In this document: in pieces, positions 34,511 to 42,665 of the stretch
Layout of the letters: each line of letters opens with the position of its first letter
Numbering within the stretch: position 1 is the stretch's first letter
Assembly: GCA_964570765.1 (NCBI GenBank)
Contig: CAZMZF010000002.1
Span: 114,142-178,141, forward strand
Direction: 5' to 3'
Length of the DNA stretch: 64,000 bases
DNA from: CAZMZF01 sp964570765
Lineage (GTDB): Bacteria > Zixibacteria > MSB-5A5 > RBG-16-43-9
The notes under the pieces: model-generated
What the model was told of the DNA's origin: nothing
Databases searched by the model: none
What the model saw: only the letters and a program-made list of their open reading frames with translations
Position numbers and translations under genes: made by a program

Positions 34511-36430
34511 ATGGGAAAAATAATAGGCATAGACTTAGGCACAACTAACTCCTGCGTGGCAATTATGGAGGGGAAAGAGCCTAAGGTCATTCCTAATTCC
34601 GAAGGGATGCGAACAACCCCCTCGGTAGTTGGATTTATCCGCACGGGTGAAAGGTTAGTTGGGCAGGTGGCTAAAAGGCAGGCAGTTACCAATCCCCAGA
34701 ATACGGTTTATTCCATAAAAAGGTTTATGGGCAGAAAATATTCTGAGGTTGGATCAGAGATAAAGACCGTTCCCTATAAAGTAGCTGAAGGTCCGAATAG
34801 TGATGTCCGGGTAAAGATAGAAGATAAAGAATATACTCCTCCGGAAATATCCGCTATGATTTTGCAGAAGATGAGACAAACGGCTGAGGATTACTTAGGA
34901 GAAAAAGTTACCCAGGCAGTGATAACCATCCCGGCATATTTTAACGATTCACAAAGACAAGCAACCAAGGATGCAGGAAGGATCGCAGGATTAGAGGTCT
35001 TAAGAATAATTAACGAGCCGACTGCAGCCTCTTTAGCTTATGGTTTAGATAAGAAGAAGGATGAGAAGATAGCGGTATTTGACTTAGGTGGAGGGACTTT
35101 TGATATCTCTATCTTAGAAATCGGAGAAGGGGTTTTTGAAGTAAGGTCAACAAACGGTGATACCCATTTAGGCGGGGATGATTTCGATAAAAAGGTCATC
35201 GACTGGTTGGTTGCAGAGTTCAAAAAGTCGAATTTGACCTTGAGGCAGGAAGGGATTGACCTTTCCAGAGATCCGATAGCTTTGCTGAGGTTGAAAGAAG
35301 CGGCTGAAAAGGCTAAGATGGAGCTTTCCACTACCTTAGAGACTAATATTAATTTACCTTTCATCACTGCAGATGCAAATGGACCAAAACATCTGAACAT
35401 AACCCTTACCCGTGCAAAATTGGAGCAGTTAGTGGATGATCTGATTGAAAGGACTTTAGATCCCTGTAGAAAAGCATTAACTGATGCAAAGCTTTCAGTT
35501 GACCAGATCGATGAGGTGGTATTAGTCGGTGGAATGACCAGGATGCCAAAAGTTCAGGAGACGGTGAGAAAGCTCTTCGGAAAAGAACCGCATAAAGGAG
35601 TAAATCCAGATGAGGTGGTGGCCGTTGGTGCGGCAATTCAGGGAGCGGTCTTGGGTGGTGAGGTGAAAGATGTGCTGTTGTTAGATGTTACTCCACTCTC
35701 TTTAGGGATTGAGACCTTAGGCGGAGTTTCAACAAGATTAATCGAGAGGAATACCACTATACCCACCAGAAAAAGCGAGATATTCACCACGGCGGTGGAT
35801 GACCAGACCTCTGTAGAGATTCACGTTTTGCAGGGTGAAAGGGAGATGGCACTTGATAACAAGACCATTGGCAGGTTTCATTTAGATGGCCTTCCACCAG
35901 CACCCAGAGGGATTCCTCAGATCGAGGTTACTTTTGACATTGACGCAAATGGAATTCTTAACGTATCAGCTAAAGATAAGGCTACCGGGAAACAGCAGAG
36001 TATCAGGATAACCGCTTCCAGTGGTATTTCTGAGGTAGAGATTAAGAAGATGGTCAAGGATGCAGAAGTTCATTCCTCTGAGGACAAAAAGAGAAGAGAA
36101 GAGGTTGATATCCGGAATAAGGCAGACCAGTTAGTTTATGAAACAGAAAAAAGTTTGAAAGAATACGGGGATAAACTGGATGGCGAGACCAAATCCAGAG
36201 TGGAGTCTACAGTGGGTAGAGTTAGAGAAGCCCTGAAGAGAGGAGAGATACAGGAGATCAAATCAGCTTCTGAAGCTTTAACCGCTGTCTGGCATGAAGC
36301 AGCAGGAAAGATGTATCAGAAGACAACTGCCCAGACTCAATCTGGAAGCCAGGATAAGGAAGAAGGGAAAACCGAAGAGGGGAAAGATAAGGGAAAAGCT
36401 GTAGATGCAGATTATGAAGTGGTGAACTAA
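34511..36430 (+). CDS. dnaK: Chaperone protein DnaK (Hsp70)
   Basis: 639 residues, full length. ATPase domain with IIGIDLGTTNSCVAI at the start, FDLGGGTFDISIL near 195 and VVLVGGMTRMPKV near 340. Substrate domain with ILNVSAKDKATGKQQSI. The tail is charged (KEEGKTEEGKDKGK), close to the usual C-terminal acidic ending. It refolds proteins with DnaJ and GrpE, which are not nearby. GGAGAG stands 5 bases before the ATG. It is followed by an omega-like gene and FmdB, 41 and 10 bp apart, probably one transcript ended at 37051-37078. Confidence 0.98.
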   Translation: MGKIIGIDLGTTNSCVAIMEGKEPKVIPNSEGMRTTPSVVGFIRTGERLVGQVAKRQAVTNPQNTVYSIKRFMGRKYSEVGSEIKTVPYKVAEGPNSDVRVKIEDKEYTPPEISAMILQKMRQTAEDYLGEKVTQAVITIPAYFNDSQRQATKDAGRIAGLEVLRIINEPTAASLAYGLDKKKDEKIAVFDLGGGTFDISILEIGEGVFEVRSTNGDTHLGGDDFDKKVIDWLVAEFKKSNLTLRQEGIDLSRDPIALLRLKEAAEKAKMELSTTLETNINLPFITADANGPKHLNITLTRAKLEQLVDDLIERTLDPCRKALTDAKLSVDQIDEVVLVGGMTRMPKVQETVRKLFGKEPHKGVNPDEVVAVGAAIQGAVLGGEVKDVLLLDVTPLSLGIETLGGVSTRLIERNTTIPTRKSEIFTTAVDDQTSVEIHVLQGEREMALDNKTIGRFHLDGLPPAPRGIPQIEVTFDIDANGILNVSAKDKATGKQQSIRITASSGISEVEIKKMVKDAEVHSSEDKKRREEVDIRNKADQLVYETEKSLKEYGDKLDGETKSRVESTVGRVREALKRGEIQEIKSASEALTAVWHEAAGKMYQKTTAQTQSGSQDKEEGKTEEGKDKGKAVDADYEVVN

Positions 36431-36471
36431 AAGTATTTCATTCATAAAATAATGATATAACTGGGAGATAA

Positions 36472-36723
36472 ATGATGAGACAGGATTCTTTAGAAGATTT
36501 CAGAAAATTTACAACTAACCGGTTCGAAGCTATCGTCGTGGCGGCAAAGCATGCCAGGAAAGTAAATGAAATCCTGATCAAGCAGGATAAACCAGCAGAA
36601 GGTGCCGAGGAAGTGGATAAACCCAGAATGGAAAAGATAGTGTCTTTAGCCCTGCAAGAGGTTTTAGAAGGTAAGATTAAGTTCGAACGCCCGAAGAGCA
36701 CCGGGAGAAAATATTTAAAATAG
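36472..36723 (+). CDS. RNA polymerase omega-like subunit (second copy)
   Basis: 83 residues. The omega core is readable: TTNRFEAIVVAAKHARKVNE matches the NRFxLVxxAAxRARxL signature, and MEKIVSLALQEVLEGKIKF matches the second helix. A 20-residue acidic insert lies between. A canonical copy sits after gmk at 56258. GGGAG precedes a double ATG (36472 and 36475). Its place between dnaK and fmdB is unusual and suggests a stress-linked variant, which is inference. Confidence 0.78.
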   Translation: MMRQDSLEDFRKFTTNRFEAIVVAAKHARKVNEILIKQDKPAEGAEEVDKPRMEKIVSLALQEVLEGKIKFERPKSTGRKYLK

Positions 36724-36733
36724 GAATGGTAAA

Positions 36734-37015
36734 ATGCCGACTTACGAATACAGATGTAAAGCTTGTGCTTTTAAATTTGAGAGATTCCAGAGGATGATGG
36801 ATGGGCCGGTAAAAATTTGTCCCAATTGCGGAGGAGAAGTTGAAAGATTAATCTCTGCAGGAGGAGGGGTCCTGTTTAAAGGAAAAGGGTTTTATATCAC
36901 CGATTACCGGAGCGAATCTTATAAAAAGAAAGCGAAGGAGGAGAGCGGGGTACCGGTAAAGAAGGATAAAAAGGAGAAAAGTAGCACTAAAGCGGAATCT
37001 AAGTCTAAAGAGTAG
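36734..37015 (+). CDS. FmdB-family zinc-ribbon protein
   Basis: 93 residues. Starts MPTYEYRCKACAFKFE and continues with CPNCGGEVERLIS: two Cys pairs (CxxC ... CxxC) forming the single zinc ribbon of the FmdB family. GGFYITDYRS-like text (KGFYITDYRSESY) is also typical. The tail is Lys/Ser-rich and disordered. The family's role is unclear; it has been linked to regulation. It closes the dnaK transcript and is followed by a terminator. Confidence 0.93.
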   Translation: MPTYEYRCKACAFKFERFQRMMDGPVKICPNCGGEVERLISAGGGVLFKGKGFYITDYRSESYKKKAKEESGVPVKKDKKEKSSTKAESKSKE

Positions 37016-37050
37016 AGGGGATTTTAATTGAGATTAGATGGTTATTGATT

Positions 37051-37078
37051 AAAGGCGAGAAAACTCGCCTTTTGTTTT
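37051..37078 (+). terminator. Rho-independent terminator after dnaK-omega-fmdB
   Basis: Stem AAAGGCGAG (37051-37059) and CTCGCCTTT (37064-37072) with loop AAAA, followed by TGTTTT. It lies 36 bp past the fmdB stop. Confidence 0.88.
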
Positions 37079-37088
37079 GGAGGAGTTA

Positions 37089-37155
37089 GTAGCGCGACCC
37101 CTTCAGGGTCGCATTGCGAGGCTAAAAGTCTCAAGACCTTGAGGCCTCGCGCTAC
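37089..37155. repeat. Compound palindrome with GTAGCGC/GCGCTAC ends
   Basis: The outer ends are GTAGCGC and GCGCTAC. Inside are GCGACCC-cttca-GGGTCGC and the pair GCGAGGC (37116-37122) / GCCTCGC (37144-37150) around agtctcaagaccttg, a motif also seen in 41246-41285 and 63331-63368. Confidence 0.82.
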
Positions 37156-37176
37156 GAAAGAGAAAAAAACCAAGAA

Positions 37177-37239
37177 ATGTCATTGCGAGGAGTCCCCTAC
37201 GGGGACGACGAAGCCCCCGACGGAAGCTCGCAATGACAT
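37177..37239. repeat. ATGTCATTGCGAG...CTCGCAATGACAT interspersed repeat
   Basis: The 13-base ends are perfect inverted repeats. The inside holds CCCCTACGGGG. The ends resemble the TGTCAT element at 9292-9378 and belong to a widely seen bacterial repeat type. Confidence 0.8.
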
Positions 37240-37263
37240 CTATATAAAGAGGATAAAAAGAAA

Positions 37264-37848
37264 ATGAGAAAACAAATTTTATGGATGACGGTTATCTTCG
37301 GAGCTGTTGTTCTCGTTTTTAACTGTTCAAAGAAAAGCGAACAGGTTCTTTATAAGGAAGCAGAACAGGCCGTAGAGGGGAAAAGGTTTGAAGAGGCGGT
37401 TAAGATTTATAAACAGATTGTCAGAGCGTATCCCCAGAGTGCGGATCTTCCCAAGGTATATTTAAATCTTGGATTAGTTTATTTTAGTTATCTAAATGAT
37501 CAGAAAAATGCCGAGGAGGCATGGAAGGGACTGCTCAAAAAATATCCTCAATATAATCTGGAAAAAGACTTCTTCGATTATGCCCAGAAGTTTCAGGATG
37601 AGGAAAAACCTCAAACAGCAATTAAACTTTACGAGGAGATATTGAATTTCCTACCAAATAGTCCTAATCGGGATAAAGCTTTATTTCTGATGGGATTCGT
37701 ATATTCGGAACAACTAAAAGATTTTGTTAAAGCTAAAGAGATTTTCGAAAAATTTATAAAAGAATATCCGCAAAGTGACCTTAAAGATGATGCGGAGTAT
37801 TTGTTGAAGAATTTAGGGAAGGAACCGGACCTGGAAAAAACAAAGTAG
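37264..37848 (+). CDS. TPR lipoprotein (BamD/YbgF-like)
   Basis: 194 residues. Signal-type start (ILWMTVIFGAVVLVFNC) with Cys 21 preceded by Asn, an uncommon lipobox. Then five to six TPR-like helices: FEEAVKIYKQIVRAYPQSADL, AEEAWKGLLKKYPQ, TAIKLYEEILNFLPNSP, AKEIFEKFIKEYPQSDLKDD. Size and repeats resemble BamD and the C-terminal part of YbgF/CpoB, periplasmic scaffolds of envelope assembly. It stands alone between repeat-filled gaps, so the partner is unknown. The ATG follows an A-rich leader. Confidence 0.82.
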   Translation: MRKQILWMTVIFGAVVLVFNCSKKSEQVLYKEAEQAVEGKRFEEAVKIYKQIVRAYPQSADLPKVYLNLGLVYFSYLNDQKNAEEAWKGLLKKYPQYNLEKDFFDYAQKFQDEEKPQTAIKLYEEILNFLPNSPNRDKALFLMGFVYSEQLKDFVKAKEIFEKFIKEYPQSDLKDDAEYLLKNLGKEPDLEKTK

Positions 37849-37858
37849 CTCTGCTCAG

Positions 37859-38025
37859 GGCGGATGTTATCATCCGCCTATTCATTTGCTGGATGACAAC
37901 ATCCAGTTTTTGTCTAAAAAACAGAGACGCATGCAATGCGTCTCTACTTATTTAACCCCACCCTTGTTCTCTCCTTAGAAAGTAGAAGGGAATAGTGTAA
38001 GGGCGACGACCCGACGGGTCGCCCC
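37859..38025. repeat. Palindromes in the 490-bp gap 37849-38338
   Basis: 37859-37906 is a 48-bp double hairpin (GGCGGATG-ttat-CATCCGCC and CTGGATG-acaa-CATCCAG). 37923-37947 is AGAGACGCAT/ATGCGTCTCT with CTAC. 38001-38025 is GGGCGAC with GTCGCCC. From 38026 to 38285 the text is AT-rich with no gene, then comes the promoter at 38286-38301. Confidence 0.85.
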
Positions 38026-38285
38026 CACTCATTGTTCAATTTCCAAAAATGATCAATTGATAATCTCTTTTTATCGTGTAAGACGAGTATGAAGGTATAA
38101 TAGAAATCGACAAATTAAAAACAATTAGTTTCACTTTGCTACAATTATGGTAAAATACCTTTTTTGTATTGGAGAAATCCCATATAATTATTTGTAATTT
38201 TACATAAAAACTTTCCAAAAATTGCACAGTAATTTTCCATAACTCCCTATTAGTCAATTAATTACTATAAACCCACCATAAGCTT

Positions 38286-38301
38286 TGGCATATTAATTGC
38301 C
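38286..38301 (+). promoter_or_regulatory. Sigma-54-type promoter before the prepilin genes
   Basis: TGGCATATTAATTGCC has GG (38287-38288) and GC (38299-38300) exactly 10 bases apart and keeps TGGCA and TTGC of the -24/-12 consensus. The ATG of the first prepilin gene follows 37 bases later. Sigma-54 control of type IV pilin genes is well known in other bacteria. Confidence 0.7.
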
Positions 38302-38338
38302 TTAATATGTAGTTGAAAATTTGTAAGTGGAGATAAAA

Positions 38339-38692
38339 ATGTCTAAAATACTTAAATCAGAAAAAGGGATAACGCTGTTAGAGATTATGGCATCTACGGT
38401 AGTGTTTGCCTTGGGTTTATTGATGTTGATCCCTATGATGATAACTTCAATTACTGCCAATGAATTTGCCAATGATATGTCCAGGGCAACCCTCTTAGCT
38501 CAGCAGAAGTTAGAAGAATTAAGAAATACGTCGGTATTAACTTCAGGAAGTGATATAGGCGATGGAATGAGCCGAACCTGGACGGTTGAGGATGTTGCCA
38601 CTAACCTGAAAAAAATAACTGTTTCCGTGAACTGGAATGATGTGAGGAATCGACCTCATCATATTCAGACCATAACCTATGAGGTCAGGTAA
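38339..38692 (+). CDS. Prepilin-like minor pilin (PilV type)
   Basis: 117 residues. The N-terminus is a class III/type IV prepilin signal: KSEKG, cleavage, then ITLLEIMASTVVFALGLL with Glu at mature position 5. After the helix comes ANDMSRATLLAQQKLEEL, typical of PilV-like proteins, then a short beta part. GGAG lies 6 bases before this ATG (an in-frame GTG is 12 bases upstream). It is exported to the inner membrane, cut by PilD and joins the pilus tip or pseudopilus. First of three adjacent genes under the -24/-12 promoter. Confidence 0.88.
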   Translation: MSKILKSEKGITLLEIMASTVVFALGLLMLIPMMITSITANEFANDMSRATLLAQQKLEELRNTSVLTSGSDIGDGMSRTWTVEDVATNLKKITVSVNWNDVRNRPHHIQTITYEVR

Positions 38693-38702
38693 GAGGTTTA
38701 AA

Positions 38703-39545
38703 ATGAAAATTTCAAGAGTTAATCCGAGCATGAAGAGAAGTCTAAAATTTAATGAAAGAGGAATAACTTTAATCGAGCTTTTGGTCTCCGCCATAATGGC
38801 GCTGATTATCACTGGAGCTGGTTTTGAGCTTTATTTAAACCAGCATAAAACCTGGATTATCGAGGAACAGATCTCTGAGATGCAACAGAATGGCAGAGCC
38901 TCAATCGAGGAATTATCCAGCAAAATCATGATGGCAGGTTACCAGCTTCCCAGCGGTGTAAATCCGATAATTGCCAAGAATACTAATCCGGATACTATAA
39001 CCATTCTTTATATGTATGAAAATGGATGCCAGGCGCCGATCGAACATGCTATGCCCCAGCCCAGCTCCGAGTTACGCTGTGATGGTCATGATATCAGCTG
39101 TTTTAACCAGGATACCTGGGCTTATATTTACGATCCCAACACCTTGACGGGAGAGTTTTTCTATATCACTCAGGTTCAGACCTCTTCAAGCAATATCCAG
39201 CATAATACGATGGACCTTTCAAAATGCTATCCGTTGGGGAGCATAGTGCTGATGGTCAATTTTTTTAAATACTATCTGGATATAACCACTGATGTGAATC
39301 ATCCAAATCTGATGAGGATGGGTCTAGATATGACTCCTCAGGTTTTTGCTGAGAATATCGAAGATCTGCAGTTCAGATATGGATTGGCTAACGGGGTATA
39401 TGTAGATGTGCCGGTTACAAGTAAAGTGGTGAGAGAAGTTAAAATTACTCTTAGAAGTAGAACTGTGAAACAAGACCTTCAACTGCAAAGTTATAGGAAA
39501 AGGACTTTCAGCTCTTCGGTTAAGGTTAGAAATTTAGGGATGTAG
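38703..39545 (+). CDS. Prepilin-like minor pilin (PilW type)
   Basis: 280 residues from the ATG at 38703, which has AAGAGG 6 bases upstream; an ATG 24 bases earlier is in frame and overlaps the previous gene. The signal is NERG, cleavage, then ITLIELLVSAIMALIITG with Glu 5. The body has the PilW-like elements QNGRASIEELSSKIMMAGYQ, CDGHDISCF and FRYGLANGVY. It would act with the PilV- and PilX-like products as a priming minor-pilin set. Spacing to the previous gene is 10 bp. Confidence 0.87.
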   Translation: MKISRVNPSMKRSLKFNERGITLIELLVSAIMALIITGAGFELYLNQHKTWIIEEQISEMQQNGRASIEELSSKIMMAGYQLPSGVNPIIAKNTNPDTITILYMYENGCQAPIEHAMPQPSSELRCDGHDISCFNQDTWAYIYDPNTLTGEFFYITQVQTSSSNIQHNTMDLSKCYPLGSIVLMVNFFKYYLDITTDVNHPNLMRMGLDMTPQVFAENIEDLQFRYGLANGVYVDVPVTSKVVREVKITLRSRTVKQDLQLQSYRKRTFSSSVKVRNLGM

Positions 39546-39558
39546 AAAGGAGAAGAAA

Positions 39559-41187
39559 ATGGGCAAAAAGTTTGAAAGCCAAAAAGGGTTTGCAATGTTC
39601 ACCCTATTGATCATCCTTTTGATGATGACCATTTTAGGGATTGCGGCTTTGACTACCTCTAATTTTGATCAGGAATTAGCTGGGAATCAAAAGAGGAGCA
39701 CTAACGCATTTTATGCGGCTGAAGCAGGAATAAAAAAAGCGGAAGCGGAGATAAGGGCAAGTTATATCTCTACTGGTAACCCGCCTAGCCCTTTGCCTAC
39801 AGGAAGTTTCACGTTGAACAACTATACGGTTACTGATTCAACTATAGATAAAGGTGCCGCAGTGCAAAAAAACTTGACAATTGGTGCTTATAAAGGTCTG
39901 TATGGCTTTGTGAAAACGTTTGAGATCACCTCTGAGGCAATGGGTAATCCTGATCCAGAAAGAGCCAAGATCGTCCAGGTTATGGAAGATGCCTTGGTGC
40001 CGATATTTCAATTTGCAGTCTTTTATCAAAATGATTTAGAGATATACCCGGGTCCTCCTATGACCTTGGGTGGCAGAGTGCACAGCAACGGGAATATGTA
40101 TTTGGGTTCAGAGAATAATCTATCTGTCAATTCTTACTGTACCGCAGCACTGGATATCTTTTACGGCAGGAAACCCGGCTCAGGACAGAGTAATACGGAT
40201 CACGACGTATTCATAAAGGATAATCTGGGGAATTATCAGAATATGAAAAATGCAGACGGTACCTATTTAGATAGTCGGGATACAGGCTGGGTATCCAAAT
40301 CTTTAACCAGATGGGGAGGTCTGGTGGAGGATCAGTCTATGGGTATGACCGAGCTAAATCTGCCAGTGGTGGCAGCAGGTGACCCGATTGATATGATCAA
40401 AAGAGGATCAGGTAACCCAGATAGTTACGAGAATAAAGCGGGATTGAAGATTGTGGACGGGCAGGCTTTGTATAAAACTGGCACCGGCACTTGGCAGGAT
40501 GTTACTTCTAATCTTACCTCAAGTGGTGCTCTGACCACCACTACCTTTTACAATGCTAGAGAACAGAAAAATGTCACATCTTATGATATCAATGTAGGTC
40601 TATTGAACACCAGCGGATACTTCCCAAGCAACGGGATACTCTATGCGTCTCGAAATACAGTATCAGGAACTGAGCAGGCAGTTCGCCTGGTTAACGGCTC
40701 TACTTTAGCAGCTCCTTTAACCGTTGCTACCAGCAATCCACTTTATATCAAAGGGGATTACAATACAGTAAGTAAGAAACCATCCTCAGTTTTCACGGAT
40801 GCTCTGACTATTCTTTCCAATAACTGGAATGATGCAAACAGCACTAAGAGTTTGAGTAACAGAACTGCTTCCAATACGACGGTTAACGTTTCTTTCTTAA
40901 CCGGTAATACCAATTCTCAAGGTGGGCACTACAGTGGCGGATTAGAAAATCTGCCCAGGTTTTTGGAAGGCTGGTCCGGAAAAACCTTCACTTATAGAGG
41001 CTCGATGATCGACCTCTGGTTCAGTCAACAGGCAACCGGTTTATGGTCTTATGGGTCTTATTACAATGCTCCTAATCGGGATTGGGCTTTTGATACTTCA
41101 CTATTAAATCCAGCTAATTTACCACCAGGGACTCCGGTGGTGAATGTAGTTCAGAATGTTAGCTGGGTGAAAAAGACCAGTGATTGA
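39559..41187 (+). CDS. PilX-like protein with prepilin-type N-terminus
   Basis: 542 residues. The N-terminus SQKGFAMFTLLIILLMMTILG followed by NFDQELAGNQKRSTNAFYAAEAGI is the PilX N-terminal pattern; the usual Glu 5 is replaced (FAMFT), as often in PilX. The long body (over 450 residues) is beta-rich with LGGRVHSNGNMYLGS and ends near VNVVQNVSWVKK; it probably forms a surface-exposed head. GGAG lies upstream of the ATG. It ends the minor-pilin group and is followed by a terminator at 41211. Confidence 0.85.
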   Translation: MGKKFESQKGFAMFTLLIILLMMTILGIAALTTSNFDQELAGNQKRSTNAFYAAEAGIKKAEAEIRASYISTGNPPSPLPTGSFTLNNYTVTDSTIDKGAAVQKNLTIGAYKGLYGFVKTFEITSEAMGNPDPERAKIVQVMEDALVPIFQFAVFYQNDLEIYPGPPMTLGGRVHSNGNMYLGSENNLSVNSYCTAALDIFYGRKPGSGQSNTDHDVFIKDNLGNYQNMKNADGTYLDSRDTGWVSKSLTRWGGLVEDQSMGMTELNLPVVAAGDPIDMIKRGSGNPDSYENKAGLKIVDGQALYKTGTGTWQDVTSNLTSSGALTTTTFYNAREQKNVTSYDINVGLLNTSGYFPSNGILYASRNTVSGTEQAVRLVNGSTLAAPLTVATSNPLYIKGDYNTVSKKPSSVFTDALTILSNNWNDANSTKSLSNRTASNTTVNVSFLTGNTNSQGGHYSGGLENLPRFLEGWSGKTFTYRGSMIDLWFSQQATGLWSYGSYYNAPNRDWAFDTSLLNPANLPPGTPVVNVVQNVSWVKKTSD

Positions 41188-41210
41188 GATTTTAAAAATC
41201 AGGAGAGATG

Positions 41211-41238
41211 AAAAGCCATCCAAACGGATGGCTTTTTT
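41211..41238 (+). terminator. Rho-independent terminator after the prepilin group
   Basis: Stem AAAAGCCATCC (41211-41221) and GGATGGCTTTT (41226-41236), loop AAAC, six Ts at the end. It lies 23 bp past the PilX-like stop. Confidence 0.92.
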
Positions 41239-41245
41239 AATTGAT

Positions 41246-41367
41246 GTAGGGGAAGGCCGTGAAGGTCTTGAGACTTTAGCCTTCCAATTCTTTCTATTAA
41301 AATTAATATGGAAACCTGAAGGTTTCCATATTTTGCAAAGAGATAAAATGGTAGGCTGAAGCCTACC
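41246..41367. repeat. Three palindromes after the pilin terminator
   Basis: 41246-41285 is GTAG with GGAAGGC/GCCTTCC around aaggtcttgagacttt. 41308-41329 is ATGGAAACCT-ga-AGGTTTCCAT. 41350-41367 is GGTAGGCT-ga-AGCCTACC. The first two recur in the same order at 63331-63401. Confidence 0.85.
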
Positions 41368-41380
41368 TCTACAATTAGTA

Positions 41381-42133
41381 TTAAATCGGGGTAAAAAGGG
41401 GGGTGATATCCTGCAGAAAATGAGCAATAATGCAAGGCGTAAGGCTTTTTCTCCAGAGGAAGAGCAAAGAGAAAGCCACTCCGTATATTCCTGCAAATAT
41501 CATTCCAATAACTCCCTGATAGAGATGTCCCAGGCTAAAGGATAAAGAGGCAATTAAAATTGTAAACCACCAGTTCTTTAAGTAAAAATTAAGCCGGGTA
41601 AGGACAAATCCTCTGAAAGCGCTCTCCTCACTTAAACTTGCGCTTGAAGCCATAATTACCCAGAGAATTTTCTGAATTCGGGTTTGGGGTAAAAGATAGG
41701 TTACTTCAGGAGGAGTAAAAAGCTTGTTAAATTGTAGGAAGAGACTGAGGGCTAAAAGGAAAGAGCTTATAACTACCCAGAAAATAATTCCAATCAATAA
41801 GTTATTAAAGTTGAACCCTTTAAGTCCTATACTTGAAAGATTGTCTTTCTCCCTTAGAATGATAAGAAAAATTAATAAAAATACTAAAAGCTGAATTAAA
41901 ATAGTGGGAATATAAATTTGGGTAGCAACCTTTAACTCATCTTTGCCTGCAGCAGATAACCCTGATCCCTGTCCTGATTCGGACATAAGAAGATAAGAAG
42001 AAAGGGGCCATATAACCAGAAGAAAAAAAAGCAGAAAGATTGTTCCTATCCGGCTGTGTCGATTTTCTTCAGGTTTAGAGATTTCGCTCAGGTTATAATC
42101 TTTCTCTTGTCCGGGAGAGGGAATTTGCTCCAT
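41381..42133 (-). CDS. CPBP-family intramembrane glutamic protease
   Basis: 250 residues with at least six hydrophobic segments. The CPBP/ABI motifs are present in order: SEESAFRGFVLTRL (EE..xR, motif 1), FSLGHLYQG (motif 2 with His), and IIAHFLQD (motif 3 with His). Such proteins cleave prenylated or other membrane substrates, or act in bacteriocin immunity. The start ATG at 42133 directly abuts the stop of the preceding small membrane-protein gene, so translation is coupled. The physiological substrate is unknown. Confidence 0.9.
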   Translation of the reverse strand: MEQIPSPGQEKDYNLSEISKPEENRHSRIGTIFLLFFLLVIWPLSSYLLMSESGQGSGLSAAGKDELKVATQIYIPTILIQLLVFLLIFLIILREKDNLSSIGLKGFNFNNLLIGIIFWVVISSFLLALSLFLQFNKLFTPPEVTYLLPQTRIQKILWVIMASSASLSEESAFRGFVLTRLNFYLKNWWFTILIASLSFSLGHLYQGVIGMIFAGIYGVAFSLLFLWRKSLTPCIIAHFLQDITPLFTPI

Positions 42134-42397
42134 TTAGCTGTTCTCTGGCTCTTCTCTACGAGCCGTAAAGCTTTCCTCGGCAGGTTGAGAGGGAGTTTGA
42201 GTTGAGCCTTTTTCTTTGCCCCCTATTCCTAAAAGAAAAGCTAATCCCACTATTATCAGGATCAAAGGCCAGGTTTTGCCCAGGGAGGGAATAATACCCC
42301 AGTTGCTCAGAAGAAAAAGGGTTCCTAAACCCAGAAAGATTATGCCTACAAAGGTTTTGCCAGAGCCCCATTCTTTGCTCGAAGAAGATTTCTCCAT
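42134..42397 (-). CDS. Small membrane protein, LiaI/LiaF-like TM region (DUF5668-like)
   Basis: 87 residues. Two hydrophobic segments, KTFVGIIFLGLGTLFLLSNW and WPLILIIVGLAFLLGI, joined by GIIPSLGKT. This is the LiaF transmembrane-domain pattern (G...LLLN.G....W.LILI..G). The tail is polar. LiaF-type proteins modulate envelope-stress signalling. AAAAGGAG is upstream of the ATG. It is immediately followed by the CPBP protease gene, so the two products likely act together at the membrane. Confidence 0.82.
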   Translation of the reverse strand: MEKSSSSKEWGSGKTFVGIIFLGLGTLFLLSNWGIIPSLGKTWPLILIIVGLAFLLGIGGKEKGSTQTPSQPAEESFTARREEPENS

Positions 42398-42484
42398 TTT
42401 TACTCCTTTTAAAAAAGATGATCTTAAAAAGCCTCATTAATATAAAGCTCAAAAACTAATTGAGCAACAGGTTTTTTAATCGAT

Positions 42485-42510
42485 AAAGACGCATAGCTAT
42501 GCGTCTTTAC
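42485..42510. repeat. Perfect 24-bp palindrome, AAAGACGCATAG family
   Basis: Arms AAAGACGCATAG and CTATGCGTCTTT meet with no loop, followed by AC. It lies in the 268-bp gap between the LiaF-like gene and the sigma-like gene, both of which read away from it. Confidence 0.88.
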
Positions 42511-42665
42511 GTTTTTTATCGAAATGCTACTCAAATCAGGTAGGGCAATTAGTGACTTGAATATGAAAGCGAAGTGAATAGGATGTGATTGCTTTTTAAT
42601 CTATCCTTAAAGAATTTTGATACAAATTAAAAGTGACTTCAGAAAAGGTTTGGAGAATTTTTATA

